From Arthrobacter sp. MYb23 (GTDB taxonomy: Bacteria; Actinomycetota; Actinomycetes; Actinomycetales; Micrococcaceae), in NCBI RefSeq assembly GCF_002979775.1, contig NZ_PCPR01000019.1:45070-109069 (forward strand): a stretch of 64,000 nucleotides of DNA, given 5' to 3'. This document shows, one piece after another, positions 18,736 to 27,354 of the stretch. Position 1 is the first letter of the stretch; the number at the start of each line of letters is the position of its first letter. The position numbers were made by a program, and so were the translations under genes. The notes below the pieces were generated by a model, which had not been told where the DNA came from, made no database searches, and worked only from the letters and a program-made list of their open reading frames with translations.

Positions 18736-20118
18736 CTAGAACTTCACTGCTGCGGGGTCATCGCTTGAGGCAACCTCAGCTTCTTCGGTTGCTTCAACCG
18801 CTGCGGCCTCTTCGGCTGCTGCTTCGCCTGCGGGGCGGACGAAGTCGGTGAGGTCAACCTTGTTGCCTTCGGAGTCCACTACCTCGGCCTGGCCCAGCAC
18901 AACTGCCAGGGCCTTCCGACGGCGGACCTCGGAAACCATCATGGGAACCTGGCCGCTTTGATCAATGATCTGGGCGAACTGGTTGGGGTCCATGCCGTAC
19001 TGGCTTGCTGTGGTGACGATGTAGTCGATCAGCTCGTTCTGGCTGACGTCCACTTCTTCCTTGTCAGCAATGGCGTCGAGGATGACCTCGTTCTGGAAGG
19101 CACGTTCGGTGTTGGCCTTGACCTCGGCGCGGTGCTCCTCGGTGTCGTGGTCACCTTCACCGTGTGCGTTCTCCGGGTTGAAGTGAGCTTCAATCTGCTC
19201 CTCAACGACGGAATCCGGAACGGGGACCTCAACAAGCTCAACGAGCTTGTCCAAGACCTTGTCGCGTGCTTCGACGCCCTGCTCCACTACCTTGGAATCG
19301 GCAGCCTGCTTGGCGAGGTCCTCACGGAGTTCGGCAAGGGTGTCGAACTCGGAGGCGAGCTGAGCGAAGTCGTCGTTTGCCTCGGGGAGCTCGCGCTCCT
19401 TGACGGCCTTGACAACAACCTTCACCTGAGCGGATTCGCCGGCGTGGTCGCCGCCAACCAGTGTGGTCTCGAAGATTGCTTCTTCGTCGGCGGAGAGGCC
19501 GGTTACAGCTTCGTCGAGGCCTTCGAGCATGGTGCCGGCACCAACCTGGTAAGAAAGGCCGGAAGCGGAATCGATGTCTTCGCCATCAATCGTGGCGGTG
19601 ATGTCGATGGTCAGGAAGTCGTCGTTCTTGGCAGGACGCTCAACGGACTTCAACGTGCCGAAGCGGCCGCGAAGTTCGTCCAGGGCCTTGTCGACGTCAG
19701 CTTCGGAAGACTCGGCAGCAGCAACCTCAACCTTGATGCCGGCGTAGTCCGGCAGCTCGATTTCGGGGCGGACATCGATCTCCACCTGGAACTTGAGCTC
19801 GCCATCGGTTGCGGACGGGTCCGGAACTTCGGTGATTTCAACTTCGGGACGGCTCAGGGGGCGGACGCCCGTTTCCTGAACTGCAGCCTGGTACCAGCCG
19901 TTGAGGCCATCATTGATGGCGGTCTCCAGAACGTAGCCACGGCCAACGCGCTGGTCGATCAGCTTGGAGGGAACTTTGCCCTTGCGGAATCCGGGAACCT
20001 GGATCTGCGAAGCAACGGTCTTGTACGCGGCATCGATGCTCGGCTTCAGTTCCTCAAAGGGAACCTCAACGTTGAGCTTGACCCGCGTTGCGGTGAGGTT
20101 CTCGACAGCGCTCTTCAC
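18736..20118 (-). CDS. tig: Trigger factor
   Basis: Ribosome-associated chaperone and peptidyl-prolyl isomerase, 460 aa from GTG 20118. The ribosome-binding signature GFRKGKVP is about residue 43 onwards, the FKBP-like domain is central, and the C-terminal arm ends in a low-complexity Ala/Glu tail. A CAGGAG ribosome site lies about 10 nt upstream of the GTG. tRNA-Pro is just upstream on the same strand, so processing of a shared transcript is possible. Confidence 0.97.
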   Translation of the reverse strand: MKSAVENLTATRVKLNVEVPFEELKPSIDAAYKTVASQIQVPGFRKGKVPSKLIDQRVGRGYVLETAINDGLNGWYQAAVQETGVRPLSRPEVEITEVPDPSATDGELKFQVEIDVRPEIELPDYAGIKVEVAAAESSEADVDKALDELRGRFGTLKSVERPAKNDDFLTIDITATIDGEDIDSASGLSYQVGAGTMLEGLDEAVTGLSADEEAIFETTLVGGDHAGESAQVKVVVKAVKERELPEANDDFAQLASEFDTLAELREDLAKQAADSKVVEQGVEARDKVLDKLVELVEVPVPDSVVEEQIEAHFNPENAHGEGDHDTEEHRAEVKANTERAFQNEVILDAIADKEEVDVSQNELIDYIVTTASQYGMDPNQFAQIIDQSGQVPMMVSEVRRRKALAVVLGQAEVVDSEGNKVDLTDFVRPAGEAAAEEAAAVEATEEAEVASSDDPAAVKF

Positions 20119-20188
20119 AGTCTAAGTACTCCTGATTTCGTGGGTATGGGGTTCTGTCGTGTCCCTGGAGCGGACACAAACACAGAGT

Positions 20189-20262
20189 CGGGGTGACAGG
20201 ATTTGAACCTGCGACTTCCTGCTCCCAAAGCAGGCGCTCTAGCCAAGCTGAGCTACACCCCG
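20189..20262 (-). tRNA. tRNA-Pro (anticodon TGG)
   Basis: A 74-nt cloverleaf on the minus strand: acceptor CGGGGTG/CACCCCG, D stem GCTC/GAGC, anticodon stem CCTGC/GCAGG with loop TTTGGGA, and T arm GCAGG-TTCAAAT-CCTGT. The CCA end is not clearly encoded. Confidence 0.96.
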
Positions 20263-20306
20263 AACGCACAGGACAGTCTACGGGCAAGCGAGCCAGGAAT
20301 GCACAT

Positions 20307-20335
20307 TTGACACTGCCGCCGGAATTAGGTTTAGT
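20307..20335 (+). promoter_or_regulatory. Promoter of tRNA-Gly
   Basis: TTGACA (20307-20312) and a TTTAGT -10-like hexamer (20330-20335) are spaced by exactly 17 bp and point towards the tRNA-Gly gene about 50 nt downstream. This is the best -35/-10 pair I see in the window. Confidence 0.6.
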
Positions 20336-20390
20336 TGTACCCGGCTTCAACAGCCACCAGGAAGATGTCCAGAACAAGGATATCCGTCCT

Positions 20391-20461
20391 GGGGACGTAG
20401 CTTAATGGTAAAGCCTCAGTCTTCCAAACTGATTACGCGGGTTCGATTCCCGTCGTCCCCT
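20391..20461 (+). tRNA. tRNA-Gly (anticodon TCC)
   Basis: Acceptor GGGGACG/CGTCCCC with discriminator T, short D arm (GCTT-AATGGTA-AAGC), anticodon stem TCAGT/ACTGA with loop CTTCCAA, and T arm GCGGG-TTCGATT-CCCGT. It reads GGA/GGG glycine codons. Confidence 0.96.
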
Positions 20462-20468
20462 CTCAAAG

Positions 20469-20502
20469 AAAGCGCCCCGATCCTCGGATCGGGGCGCTTT
20501 TT
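20469..20502 (+). terminator. Terminator of tRNA-Gly
   Basis: A GC-rich stem (AAAGCGCCCCGATC against GATCGGGGCGCTTT) followed by a T-run directly after the tRNA. It may also serve the convergent nei-like gene. Confidence 0.92.
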
Positions 20503-20552
20503 GTTTGCTGACGTCGCTCGCTCTTAGCTGACGTCGAGCCAGTGAAACCGCG

Positions 20553-21440
20553 TTAAACCTGGCAGCCGGGACACCAGTACAGCTTGCGTGCACCAATTTC
20601 CGTCATCCCCACCAGCGTCCCGCACGCCCGGCAGGGCATGCCGTCGCGCTTGTAGACAAAGTGGGCATCGGCGTCGGGCGCTGTTCTGCCATCCCCTGTC
20701 CAAAGCGTCGGGGGCGTCGTAACAATCCGTCCGTCGCGGACGCCGTCGGACATGGTGGCCACCGTGTCATCCCACAAGCGGGCGGCAGTCTCCGTGTCAA
20801 TGCTGCTTCCGGGCGTCCAGGGGTCAACTGCCTGCCGGAACAAAACTTCGGCCCGGTAGATGTTCCCGACGCCGGCCAACACTGACTGGTCCATCATCAG
20901 CAGCGCTACTGCCGTCTTACGGCGACGCAGGCGTCGAATGAACTCGTCCCGGTCACCGGGCCGGTTATGCAGCGGGTCCGGGCCGAGGCGTGCCAGCACG
21001 GCCTCAGCCTCAGCAGCGGTGATGGCTGCACAGGTTGTGGCACCACGGAGATCGGCCCAGCCGTGGTCAGACACAAGTCGGACGCGCACCGCGCCGATCG
21101 GCGCGGGCGGTCCCGCGTACTCGCCATCTTCGGAAGCCGAACCGCTCTCCCGCTCGCCGATGCGACGCGGCGCACCAATACTGGAGGCTCCGGTGAACGA
21201 ACTGTCGCCGCCAAAGCTCCACGCTCCATACAGGCCCAGGTGGACGTGAAGGAACAATTCGTGATCAAACCTGAGGAAGAACTGCTTTCCATGGGCCATG
21301 GCGTCCACCATGGTGTGCCCGGTCAGCAGCTCCGCGCCGGAAGCAAAACGTCCCTGCGGGCTGGAAACGTCCAAGCGCCGGCCGCCAAAAACATCCTGGA
21401 ATTGGCGGGCCAGCCTGTGGACCGAATGCCCCTCCGGCAC
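20553..21440 (-). CDS. Fpg/Nei family DNA glycosylase (Nei2-like)
   Basis: Second base-excision glycosylase, 295 aa. The start GTG 21440 gives MPEGHSVHR; Pro2 and Glu3 are the catalytic N-terminus, which fixes the start. PEGH rather than PELP places it with endonuclease VIII-like (Nei) proteins. The H2TH segment (VLAGVGNIYRAEVLF) and a C-terminal CRAC...CPGC zinc finger are present; the domain ends directly after the last Cys (QV). Its start shares one base with the rpiB stop, so it is translationally coupled to a sugar-phosphate isomerase with no obvious functional link. Confidence 0.92.
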   Translation of the reverse strand: MPEGHSVHRLARQFQDVFGGRRLDVSSPQGRFASGAELLTGHTMVDAMAHGKQFFLRFDHELFLHVHLGLYGAWSFGGDSSFTGASSIGAPRRIGERESGSASEDGEYAGPPAPIGAVRVRLVSDHGWADLRGATTCAAITAAEAEAVLARLGPDPLHNRPGDRDEFIRRLRRRKTAVALLMMDQSVLAGVGNIYRAEVLFRQAVDPWTPGSSIDTETAARLWDDTVATMSDGVRDGRIVTTPPTLWTGDGRTAPDADAHFVYKRDGMPCRACGTLVGMTEIGARKLYWCPGCQV

Positions 21441-21922
21441 TACTCGACGATCTCGCCGGTGGTTTCGTACACGGCGATCTTCCCGATACGGCGGACGTGC
21501 CGCTCGTCATTGCTGAACGGCTCCTGCAGGAAAGCCTCGATCAGCTCCGTGGCTTCCTCAACGCTGTGCTGGCGGCCTCCGACGGCCACCACGTTGGCGT
21601 CGTTGTGCTCCCGGGCCAGCTTGGCCGTGGAGAGGTTCCAAGCAAGCGCAGCCCGAACGCCCTTGACCTTGTTGGCGGCGATTTGCTCACCATTCCCCGA
21701 GCCGCCCAGAACGATGCCGAGTGCGTGCACGCCGGCTTCCTGGTCTGCCACCACAGCAACGCCGGCGTTGATGCAGAAGGACGGGTAATCATCCAAGGCG
21801 TCGTACTCCTTGGGCCCGTGATCCACCACTTCGTAGCCTTTGGCCGTGAGGTGGCTGACCAAGTGGGCACTCAGTTCCATGCCGGCGTGGTCCGTAGCGA
21901 TGTGGACGCGGGGTGTAGTCAC
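21440..21922 (-). CDS. rpiB: Ribose-5-phosphate isomerase B (RpiB/LacA-like)
   Basis: Interconverts ribose 5-phosphate and ribulose 5-phosphate in the pentose phosphate pathway. The protein is 160 aa from GTG 21922 (MTTPRVHIATDHAG). Family motifs are ATDHAG, the GSGNGEQIAANKVKG phosphate/catalytic segment and VGGRQHS. The motif normally carrying the catalytic Cys reads VLGGSGNG, and no Cys is found at that position, as in other actinobacterial RpiB, where a Glu is thought to act as base. An upstream in-frame ATG would add about ten residues. Confidence 0.92.
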   Translation of the reverse strand: MTTPRVHIATDHAGMELSAHLVSHLTAKGYEVVDHGPKEYDALDDYPSFCINAGVAVVADQEAGVHALGIVLGGSGNGEQIAANKVKGVRAALAWNLSTAKLAREHNDANVVAVGGRQHSVEEATELIEAFLQEPFSNDERHVRRIGKIAVYETTGEIVE

Positions 21923-22001
21923 AGGAAGTCCGTTCTTTCTGGCGCGCGGGTATGGCATGTGGCCTGACGCGGCGATGAGGGATGCGCTACCTAGGGTACC
22001 G

Positions 22002-23006
22002 CTACCCGGGTTGTTGGGACTGCCCATCGCCGTGGGCCCGATGCGCCGCCCGGTTGAGAACCCCGGCCAGTTTGTCGGCTGAAGCCTGGGTCCCGGCGCT
22101 GAGCGCCACCCGGCCCCCATTAAGTTTCCTTACGACGACGGCGGGGCCGCTTCCTACGAGCATGGCGGTTGCGTCATCGTGGTGCCGCCAGCCCCACCCG
22201 CCATAATCTGCGGCCTTCACATCTGCTGGAGCGGCAGCGGCGATATCGACGGCGGGAACGGTCAGGACCCGCACAATGCCACCGGCAAATACCTGGAGCC
22301 CTCCCCTATCGGCGCGAACCCTCGCAAACAGGAAACCTGCGCCAACCACCGCAGCCACTGCAACCAGCGCGCCCAGCCATGGGACAGCGACTGCTATCAG
22401 CGCGGCAGGGAACAGTGCCGAGACAACGATCATGATGAACACGGAACTCCGGGCGTGCACCCAAAGCCGAAGCGTGTCGCGGGCGAGATCGGGATCTTCA
22501 AGAAGCCGCAGTTCTTCCTGCAGCGCCACGTCATCTTCCCTGGTCCAGCGCGGGTCAGGTTTGAAAGCGAACATCATCACGACGCCCAAAGCCACGGCGG
22601 CGCCGCTGCCCATGGCCAGCACTATCGGGTCAACGTGGGACCCGCGCGCGTCCGCCAGGCCGGATTGGCCCACCAGTCCGGCCGCCACCACGGTGGTGAT
22701 GAAGAGACTCACCGTCAGTCCAAGGCCCATCATGACGCGTCGCATCACCACAGGCCGGGTGATAGACACTGCTTGAAGGAAGACTGCCCAGCCACAGAAA
22801 ATGATGAGGGAAGCCCCGCCGGCCACGTAGGCGCCGAAGGGCGCAAAGGACGTTCCGCCGTCGGCGTTCCACATCACCGCAACAGGGCTGGGGAGGTTGT
22901 TGCGCAGCATCTGGGCGCACACAACAAACCCGACGGCGAGCAACAGCGGAAAAACCACCGCAAACCTCAGCGCGCGGAAGTCAAGGGTTTCCCGGAACGA
23001 TGCCAT
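22002..23006 (-). CDS. DUF1648-like polytopic membrane protein
   Basis: Membrane protein of 334 aa of unknown function. The N-terminal part has about four membrane helices with a PVAVMWNADG segment reminiscent of DUF1648. A charged loop with DPRWTREDD (about 180-200) is followed by two more helices and a soluble C-terminal domain of about 100 residues. The ATG at 23006 is 6 nt after TAGCGT, suggesting a leaderless transcript that may continue into rpiB and nei (79-nt gap). Confidence 0.8.
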   Translation of the reverse strand: MASFRETLDFRALRFAVVFPLLLAVGFVVCAQMLRNNLPSPVAVMWNADGGTSFAPFGAYVAGGASLIIFCGWAVFLQAVSITRPVVMRRVMMGLGLTVSLFITTVVAAGLVGQSGLADARGSHVDPIVLAMGSGAAVALGVVMMFAFKPDPRWTREDDVALQEELRLLEDPDLARDTLRLWVHARSSVFIMIVVSALFPAALIAVAVPWLGALVAVAAVVGAGFLFARVRADRGGLQVFAGGIVRVLTVPAVDIAAAAPADVKAADYGGWGWRHHDDATAMLVGSGPAVVVRKLNGGRVALSAGTQASADKLAGVLNRAAHRAHGDGQSQQPG

Positions 23007-23012
23007 GATCCA

Positions 23013-23018
23013 ACGCTA
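23013..23018 (-). promoter_or_regulatory. -10 hexamer TAGCGT, leaderless start of DUF1648-like gene
   Basis: Ends 6 nt before the minus-strand ATG at 23006. Confidence 0.6.
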
Positions 23019-23139
23019 CTCCGTGGGGCGACACTATGGTTCCAGCTCCTTGCCTTCCCGGCTCGGAGTGAAAGAATGGCTTCACACCAGCGTCCGGCCA
23101 TGACCGGCCGGCCATCCCAAAAATCTTCGGAGGCACCAC

Positions 23140-25701
23140 TTGCCAGGCCTGAACCTCACGCGCGACGAAGCCGCGAAACGCGCCGAACTGCTCAACGTCG
23201 AGTCGTACAACGTCACTTTGGACCTGACCCAAGGAGCGAAAACCTTCGGCTCCACCACCGTTGTTAAGTTCGCGGCGGAGCCGGGCTCGTCCACGTTCAT
23301 CGATGCCATCACGGCCGCAGTCCACAGCGTGACGCTCAATGGCGTTGAACTGGACCCGGCAGAGGTCTCCGACGGCGTCCGCATTCAGCTCCCGGATTTG
23401 GCGGCGGACAACGAACTCGTGGTGGTGGCGGATGCTCCGTACATGAACACCGGCGAAGGACTCCACCGCTTCGTTGACCCTGTTGACGGCGAGGTCTACC
23501 TCTACACGCAGTTTGAAGTTCCTGACTCCCGACGCATGTTCGCCGTCTTTGAACAGCCCGACCTGAAGGCAAGCTTCACGTTTGCCGTCACGGCGCCGTC
23601 GTCCTGGGATGTCATCTCCAATTCCCCCACGCCGGTTCCGGTTGAAGCCCCCGCTGGGGAGGACGGTACTGCGCGTTCGGTGTGGAAGTTCTCCCCCACT
23701 CCGCGTCTGTCCTCCTACGTCACCGCGTTGATTGCCGGACCGTACGAATCAGTCCGTTCGGAGGTCACCAGCTCCGACGGCCGCGTGATTCCGCTGGGAG
23801 TGTTTGCCCGCAAGTCACTCATGCAGTACCTCGACGCGGACAACATCTTCGAGCTGACCCGCCAGGGCTTCGAATTCTTCGAGGCTCAGTTCGGTTTCCC
23901 ATACCCGTTTGAGAAATACGATCAGCTGTTTGTCCCGGAGTTCAACGCCGGAGCCATGGAAAATGCCGGAGCTGTGACCATCTTGGAAGGCTACGTCTTC
24001 CGCGGAAAGGTCACTGGCGCCCAAATTGAGCGTCGCGCCATCACGGTCCTGCATGAACTGGCGCACATGTGGTTCGGGGACCTGGTGACCATGCGCTGGT
24101 GGAACGACCTCTGGCTTAACGAATCCTTCGCCGAGTACATGTCGCACCTGGCGGCCGTGGAAAACACTGAATTCGACCGGGCTTGGACAACTTTTGCTTC
24201 GGTGGAAAAGTCGTGGGCCTACAAGCAGGACCAGCTGCCCACCACGCACCCGATCTTCGCCGAAATCAACAATCTCGAAGACGTTGAGGTGAACTTCGAT
24301 GGCATCACCTACGCCAAGGGCGCCTCGGTACTGCGGCAGTTGGTGGCCTGGGTGGGTCCGGAACACTTCATGGCCGGCGTCCGCACGTACTTCGCCAAGC
24401 ATGCCTGGAAGAACACCGAGCTCGCCGACCTCATGGTGGAACTCGAGGCCGCCAGCGGCCGGGACCTGGACGCATGGGGCAAGCTGTGGCTCGAAACTGC
24501 TGGAGTGAACACTCTCGCTCCCGAGCTGACCGTAGACGCCAATGGCGCCATCACCGGTTTCGCGATCCTGCAGACCGCGATCGATGAGCAGCCCACCCTC
24601 CGCCCGCACCGCCTCGCCGTCGGCTTCTATTCGCTCTCCGGTGACGGCAAGCTGGAGCGGACCCACCGCGAGGAACTCGACGTCGATGGTCCCCGCACCG
24701 AAGTACCTGCTTTGGTTGGCAAAGCCCGGCCGGACTTGATCCTGCTCAACGACGACGACCTCGCCTACGCCAAGGTCCGCCTGGACGAGCACTCCCTCGC
24801 CACCGCCAAAGCCCACCTGAAAGACTTCGCGGCCAGCCTTCCGCGTACCTTGGTCTGGGGATCGGCATGGGATGCAGCCCGCGACGGCGAAACTCCGGCA
24901 CGCGGCTACGTGGACCTGATCCTCGCAAACATCGCCTCTGAAACAGACTCATCTGTCATCCTGGTCCAGCTGCGTCAGCTCGCCACCACCCTTGGGTACT
25001 ACGTGGCTGCCGACCACAAGTTGGAAACAACCATCACTGCCGCTGACAAGCTGTGGGACCTCGCTTCCGCCGCTGTGGCGGGATCGGATGCCCAGCTGCA
25101 ATTCGCCAAGTCCTATGCCCAGCTGGCACGCAGTGGCGCTCAGTTCGACCGCCTTCAGGCACTTGTGGACGGAACGGAAAAACTCGAAGGCCTCAGCATT
25201 GATCAGGACATGCGCTGGGAGTTACTCACAGCACTGGTCGCCGGTGGACGGCAGGACCAGGCCCGCATCGATGAAGAGCTGGCACGCGATAACACCTCCA
25301 ACGGCCAGAATGCAGCAGTACTGGCCACAGCAGCCCTTCCCACCCCTGAAGCCAAGGCAGCAGCCTGGGACTCGATCGTGGTCAAGGGAGAACTCTCCAA
25401 CGCTCTGCAAGCCTCCGCAGTGGCAGGTTTCATGCGTGTGACTGACACCGCCTTGTTGGAGCCTTTCGCGGAAAAGTACTTCGCGGCCGTGCCGGGAATC
25501 GTCGAGGAACGCACGCATGCCCTGGCCCAGCAGATCGTGGTGGGTCTCTACCCGGCACAGCTCACAACACAGGCAACAGTGGACCGCACCGACGAGTTCC
25601 TGGCCGGACTTCCCGAAGAGAGCGCAGCTCTGCGCCGCATGATGCTGGAAAACCGCGACGGCGTAGCCCGGGCCCTGCGAGCACGGGCAGCGGACCTCTA
25701 A
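23140..25701 (+). CDS. pepN: Aminopeptidase N
   Basis: M1 family zinc metallopeptidase removing N-terminal residues from peptides, 853 aa. The start is TTG 23140, supported by GGAGG 8 nt upstream. GAMEN, the substrate-binding motif, is at about 271-275. The zinc site HELAH begins at about 305, with the third ligand Glu about 22 residues later in NESFAEYM. An ERAP1-like C-terminal helical domain completes the usual actinobacterial PepN layout. A long hairpin follows that overlaps the next gene's promoter and start. Confidence 0.97.
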   Translation: MPGLNLTRDEAAKRAELLNVESYNVTLDLTQGAKTFGSTTVVKFAAEPGSSTFIDAITAAVHSVTLNGVELDPAEVSDGVRIQLPDLAADNELVVVADAPYMNTGEGLHRFVDPVDGEVYLYTQFEVPDSRRMFAVFEQPDLKASFTFAVTAPSSWDVISNSPTPVPVEAPAGEDGTARSVWKFSPTPRLSSYVTALIAGPYESVRSEVTSSDGRVIPLGVFARKSLMQYLDADNIFELTRQGFEFFEAQFGFPYPFEKYDQLFVPEFNAGAMENAGAVTILEGYVFRGKVTGAQIERRAITVLHELAHMWFGDLVTMRWWNDLWLNESFAEYMSHLAAVENTEFDRAWTTFASVEKSWAYKQDQLPTTHPIFAEINNLEDVEVNFDGITYAKGASVLRQLVAWVGPEHFMAGVRTYFAKHAWKNTELADLMVELEAASGRDLDAWGKLWLETAGVNTLAPELTVDANGAITGFAILQTAIDEQPTLRPHRLAVGFYSLSGDGKLERTHREELDVDGPRTEVPALVGKARPDLILLNDDDLAYAKVRLDEHSLATAKAHLKDFAASLPRTLVWGSAWDAARDGETPARGYVDLILANIASETDSSVILVQLRQLATTLGYYVAADHKLETTITAADKLWDLASAAVAGSDAQLQFAKSYAQLARSGAQFDRLQALVDGTEKLEGLSIDQDMRWELLTALVAGGRQDQARIDEELARDNTSNGQNAAVLATAALPTPEAKAAAWDSIVVKGELSNALQASAVAGFMRVTDTALLEPFAEKYFAAVPGIVEERTHALAQQIVVGLYPAQLTTQATVDRTDEFLAGLPEESAALRRMMLENRDGVARALRARAADL

Positions 25702-25714
25702 AACCCGTCTCTTA

Positions 25715-25769
25715 GGAGGCCCGTGCGGACAGTGGCCATGCCATGGCTAAACTGTCCGCATGGGCCTCC
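25715..25769. terminator. 19-bp hairpin after pepN containing the OsmC start
   Basis: GGAGGCCC at 25715 starts a 19-base arm that pairs with 25751-25769, all Watson-Crick except one G-U. The 17-nt loop contains a CCATG-C-CATGG inverted repeat. The right arm holds the T of the -10 element and the ATG of the downstream OsmC gene. There is no T-run, so its terminator role is uncertain. Confidence 0.75.
25748..25753 (+). promoter_or_regulatory. -10 hexamer TAAACT, leaderless start of OsmC gene
   Basis: Ends 6 nt before ATG 25760 and overlaps the hairpin loop and right arm. Confidence 0.65.
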
Positions 25770-26239
25770 ACGAACACCATTACGCGCTGACCGTCCGCTG
25801 GACCGGCAACCTCGGGGAGGGCACTGCCGGCTACCGGGCGTATTCCCGCGATCATGACGTTGAAATCAGCGGCCTTCCGACCCTCAAGGGTTCAGCAGAT
25901 CCCACGTTCCATGGGGACCGGAGCCGATACAACCCGGAACAGCTGCTACTCGCAGCCCTCTCGCAGTGCCACATGTTGTCCTTCCTGCACGTGGCCGTCA
26001 AACACGGAGTGGTAGTGACCGGCTACGAGGACAACGCTGAAGGCCTCATGAAGCTCAACAGGGACGGCAGCGGGCAGTTCGAAAGTGTCACGTTGAAGCC
26101 GCACGTCACCATTGCTGATCCCGCCCACGCAGATTTGATCCCGCAGCTGCATCATGAAGCCAACCAGGTTTGCTTCATTGCCCGCAGCGTCAACTTCCCG
26201 GTCCTCCACGAACCACTGACGACGGCGGAGGCAGCCTAA
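25760..26239 (+). CDS. OsmC/Ohr family protein
   Basis: Thiol-dependent peroxide-reducing family, 159 aa. The two family cysteines are Cys70 (LSQCHMLSFLH) and Cys138 (NQVCFIARSVNFPV). This spacing and the absence of an N-terminal Ohr signature place it in the OsmC/YhfA-like branch rather than strict Ohr. It is probably expressed from a leaderless transcript that begins inside the pepN hairpin. Its stop codon overlaps that of the convergent epimerase gene. Substrate (organic hydroperoxide or other) unknown. Confidence 0.9.
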   Translation: MGLHEHHYALTVRWTGNLGEGTAGYRAYSRDHDVEISGLPTLKGSADPTFHGDRSRYNPEQLLLAALSQCHMLSFLHVAVKHGVVVTGYEDNAEGLMKLNRDGSGQFESVTLKPHVTIADPAHADLIPQLHHEANQVCFIARSVNFPVLHEPLTTAEAA

Positions 26240-27267
26240 CGCTGTTCGCGCCGCCACAGTGCCACAAGCCTCTGCTCGGTGTCGCGGCGCAGCCCGGCCT
26301 TACGCTCCCTGTCCAAGCCTCGCCCACGTTCGTCCTGGAGAGTGGCTGCCAGTGTCTCCTGCCAGGGACGCAGGACCATGCCGCGCTCACGTGCAGCGCG
26401 GTTCGTCCTGGCTTGAAAGCCGTCGTGGCCTGCCGGCAGCCAGAGAGGCATGGAATCCGGCCCTGCCCAGTAGTCGACACCGTGCGCTGCAAGCCAGTCT
26501 TCATCAGCCAAGATAACGTCCTGGGCCGCCCTGTCCCCTGATGCGGTTCCGTCCCCTGCCAGGGCGGCGGCCGCGCGCTGTGATTCGGCGAGGTAGTCCT
26601 CAAACCGCACCACGTCTCCCAGGGCGTTGTAGCTACCCGTCAGCCCTTGTCCGGCGGATTGCAGGATCCATGCGGCGAGATCCCGGACATCAATGATCTG
26701 TGTAGCGTCATCCGGGATATCCGGGGCCAGGACAGGATCAGAGTTCGCCGCACATCGACCCGGCCAATAGCCGTATCTGTCGGTACCGTCCCCCGGCCCG
26801 CCAATCAGCCCGGCTCGGACGATGTGTGCCTTCTCCCCCACGGCGGAAAGCGTCATGTGCTCGATCGCCGATTTGGACTCTCCGTAAGTCTCCGGGGTGC
26901 CCGTCTGCCCTTCAGTCAAGGGCTCCAAGAGTGCCGAGCTCTCATCAGCGCCGGGTACCGAGTGGTCCGCGTAGACAGAGCAGCTGGAGACGAAAGTCCA
27001 ATGAGCGGCGGTGGGCCCCAGGACGTCCAGTGCCACACGTGCCTGTACAGGGTCACGGGAGACATCCACCACCTCGTCCCAGCCTCCGGCAACCTCCGCG
27101 AAGGCCGCGGCCCCCAGGGCGCGGTCGCCCCTGACCCAAGTGACGCCGTCGGGAGGGCCGGCTGACGTACCGCGCGCCAGACAGGTGACATCATGTCCGG
27201 CAGCAACGGCCTGCCGTGCGATTTCTGCCGACAGGAAGGCGGTACCGCCCAAGACCAGGATGCGCAT
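26236..27267 (-). CDS. NAD-dependent epimerase/dehydratase family protein
   Basis: Extended SDR (Rossmann) protein of 343 aa. It has the N-terminal LGGTAFLS dinucleotide-binding turn, a FVSSCSVYAD segment, and YGESK in place of the usual YxxxK; the C-terminal part is rich in Trp. It resembles reductases of the NDP-sugar/isoflavone-reductase type, but the substrate cannot be inferred. The ATG at 27267 is 6 nt after TAGCGT. It is divergent from the MscS gene and convergent with the OsmC gene. Confidence 0.85.
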   Translation of the reverse strand: MRILVLGGTAFLSAEIARQAVAAGHDVTCLARGTSAGPPDGVTWVRGDRALGAAAFAEVAGGWDEVVDVSRDPVQARVALDVLGPTAAHWTFVSSCSVYADHSVPGADESSALLEPLTEGQTGTPETYGESKSAIEHMTLSAVGEKAHIVRAGLIGGPGDGTDRYGYWPGRCAANSDPVLAPDIPDDATQIIDVRDLAAWILQSAGQGLTGSYNALGDVVRFEDYLAESQRAAAALAGDGTASGDRAAQDVILADEDWLAAHGVDYWAGPDSMPLWLPAGHDGFQARTNRAARERGMVLRPWQETLAATLQDERGRGLDRERKAGLRRDTEQRLVALWRREQR

Positions 27268-27273
27268 ACGGTC

Positions 27274-27279
27274 ACGCTA
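27274..27279 (-). promoter_or_regulatory. -10 hexamer TAGCGT, leaderless start of epimerase gene
   Basis: Ends 6 nt before the minus-strand ATG at 27267. Confidence 0.6.
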
Positions 27280-27354
27280 CGGCGCTAGGGTTGTAGGTGG
27301 ACAGAGTGTTCCGCGCCCGGCGAACACGGGCCGACGACAAGGAGTTATTCCACC

